Source: Torymus aiolomorphi (lineage: Eukaryota > Arthropoda > Insecta > Hymenoptera > Torymidae). From it: a stretch of 64,000 nt of DNA. The notes beneath the pieces were generated by a model that saw nothing but the letters and a program-made list of their open reading frames with translations, searched no databases and was not told the DNA's origin. Below, in pieces: positions 63,591 to 64,000 of this stretch (position 1 is the stretch's first letter; each line of letters begins with the position of its first letter). Made by a program: the position numbers and the translations under genes. Location: positions 221,955,376 to 222,019,375 of the forward strand of contig CM070873.1 of NCBI GenBank assembly GCA_036365515.1, given 5' to 3'.

Positions 63591-63679
63591 TTTTGAGTTG
63601 TTGTAAAAACATGTTATAATTGTGTTCCGAGGTGTTAGGAATCAAAATACATGGTTTTTGAAAAATTTCTGTATGGATG

Positions 63680-63711
<32 letters not shown>

Positions 63712-64000
63712 GGGGGGGGGGGGTGTATACGCCTGGATCTCAGCTTCTACTCGGTCGATTTTGACCGGACAGGTCTCATTTTTTTTGTTTTCTTTGCGTG
63801 ATGGCGGGTCAAAAATCCGTTTTCTGATTGGGGCGATGCGTTTTTGTTTTTTTTTCAAATCTTCGATTTTCTCAAAACTGCTTTTGATTTCTTTTAATGA
63901 TAGGATCGAGTTTTTTAAAAAAACACGTTTTTGTTAATAACAAAAGAACAATGATAGCTATAAATTTTTTTTTTCTTAAAAAATATGAATCATGAAATAT
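63545..64000 (+). repeat. Interspersed repeat 'T', copy 5, with (TG)n and a G run (runs off the window)
   Basis: TG-rich run with 14 consecutive G (about 63677-63724), then TCGGTCGATTTTGACCGGAC, TGATGGCGGGTCAAAAATCC, TAATGATAGGATCGAG and the core TTTTTGTTAATAACAAAAGA. It continues past the right edge. Confidence 0.85.

Overview
The window is eukaryotic and almost certainly from an arthropod, probably an insect. The evidence is an intron-bearing trypsin-family gene with short AT-rich introns, BEL/Pao, Ty3/gypsy, R1-clade and LOA-like retroelements, and AT-rich spacers broken by GC-rich inserts. A hymenopteran is plausible from the mix of families, but this is inference. No bacterial operons, rRNA or functional tRNA were seen. 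Apart from one host gene, the 64 kb is a graveyard of mobile elements, many nested in each other.

1-14.4 kb. A minus-strand Ty3/gypsy element (gag, protease, RT; runs off the left edge) is followed by an array of ~149-bp satellite units. The array resumes at 14.4 kb. Between the two halves lie a 4.2-kb element with ~460-bp terminal inverted repeats (TIRs) carrying a spliced tyrosine recombinase (YR) gene, and a 5'-truncated, frameshifted gypsy pol with a duplicated 3' LTR end.

14.4-21.7 kb. A 360-bp MITE, a tRNA-like relic, a complete but decayed R1-clade LINE with a 7-bp target-site duplication (TSD) and an AUGA overlap between its ORFs, and a tandem duplication.

22-34.5 kb. A three-level nest. 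A zinc-finger transposase-like gene (minus strand) is split by a 3.59-kb DNA transposon with ~520-bp TIRs and its own DDE-type transposase (23481-27066). It is split again by a 3.77-kb LTR retroelement without recognisable gag/pol (27690-31461, 4-bp TSD ATCG). Removing the LTR element and one TSD restores the transposase reading frame across the site. A second multi-exon element gene lies upstream.

34.9-43.4 kb. Copies of an interspersed non-coding repeat with a (TG)n tract and a conserved core, several fold-back elements, a palindrome of 90-bp repeats open in both arms, and a small acidic ORF behind a TATA box.

43.4-57.8 kb. A decayed BEL/Pao element (minus), a decayed third Ty3/gypsy element (plus) with an extra ORF and a GC-rich 3' LTR, and a LOA/I-like LINE with an RNase H domain.

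58-64 kb. More repeats, then the one convincing host gene: a secreted trypsin-like serine protease in six exons (60210-61812) with TATA box and polyA signal. A 28-bp minisatellite fold-back element and two head-to-head copies of the (TG)n repeat follow.

The strongest candidate for something new is the YR element at 3739-7946. It combines a complete R..H..R..W..Y recombinase with long palindromic termini, and its terminal ~18 bp recur at a small fold-back element at 28930-29059. This suggests a recombinase-driven family with non-autonomous relatives.
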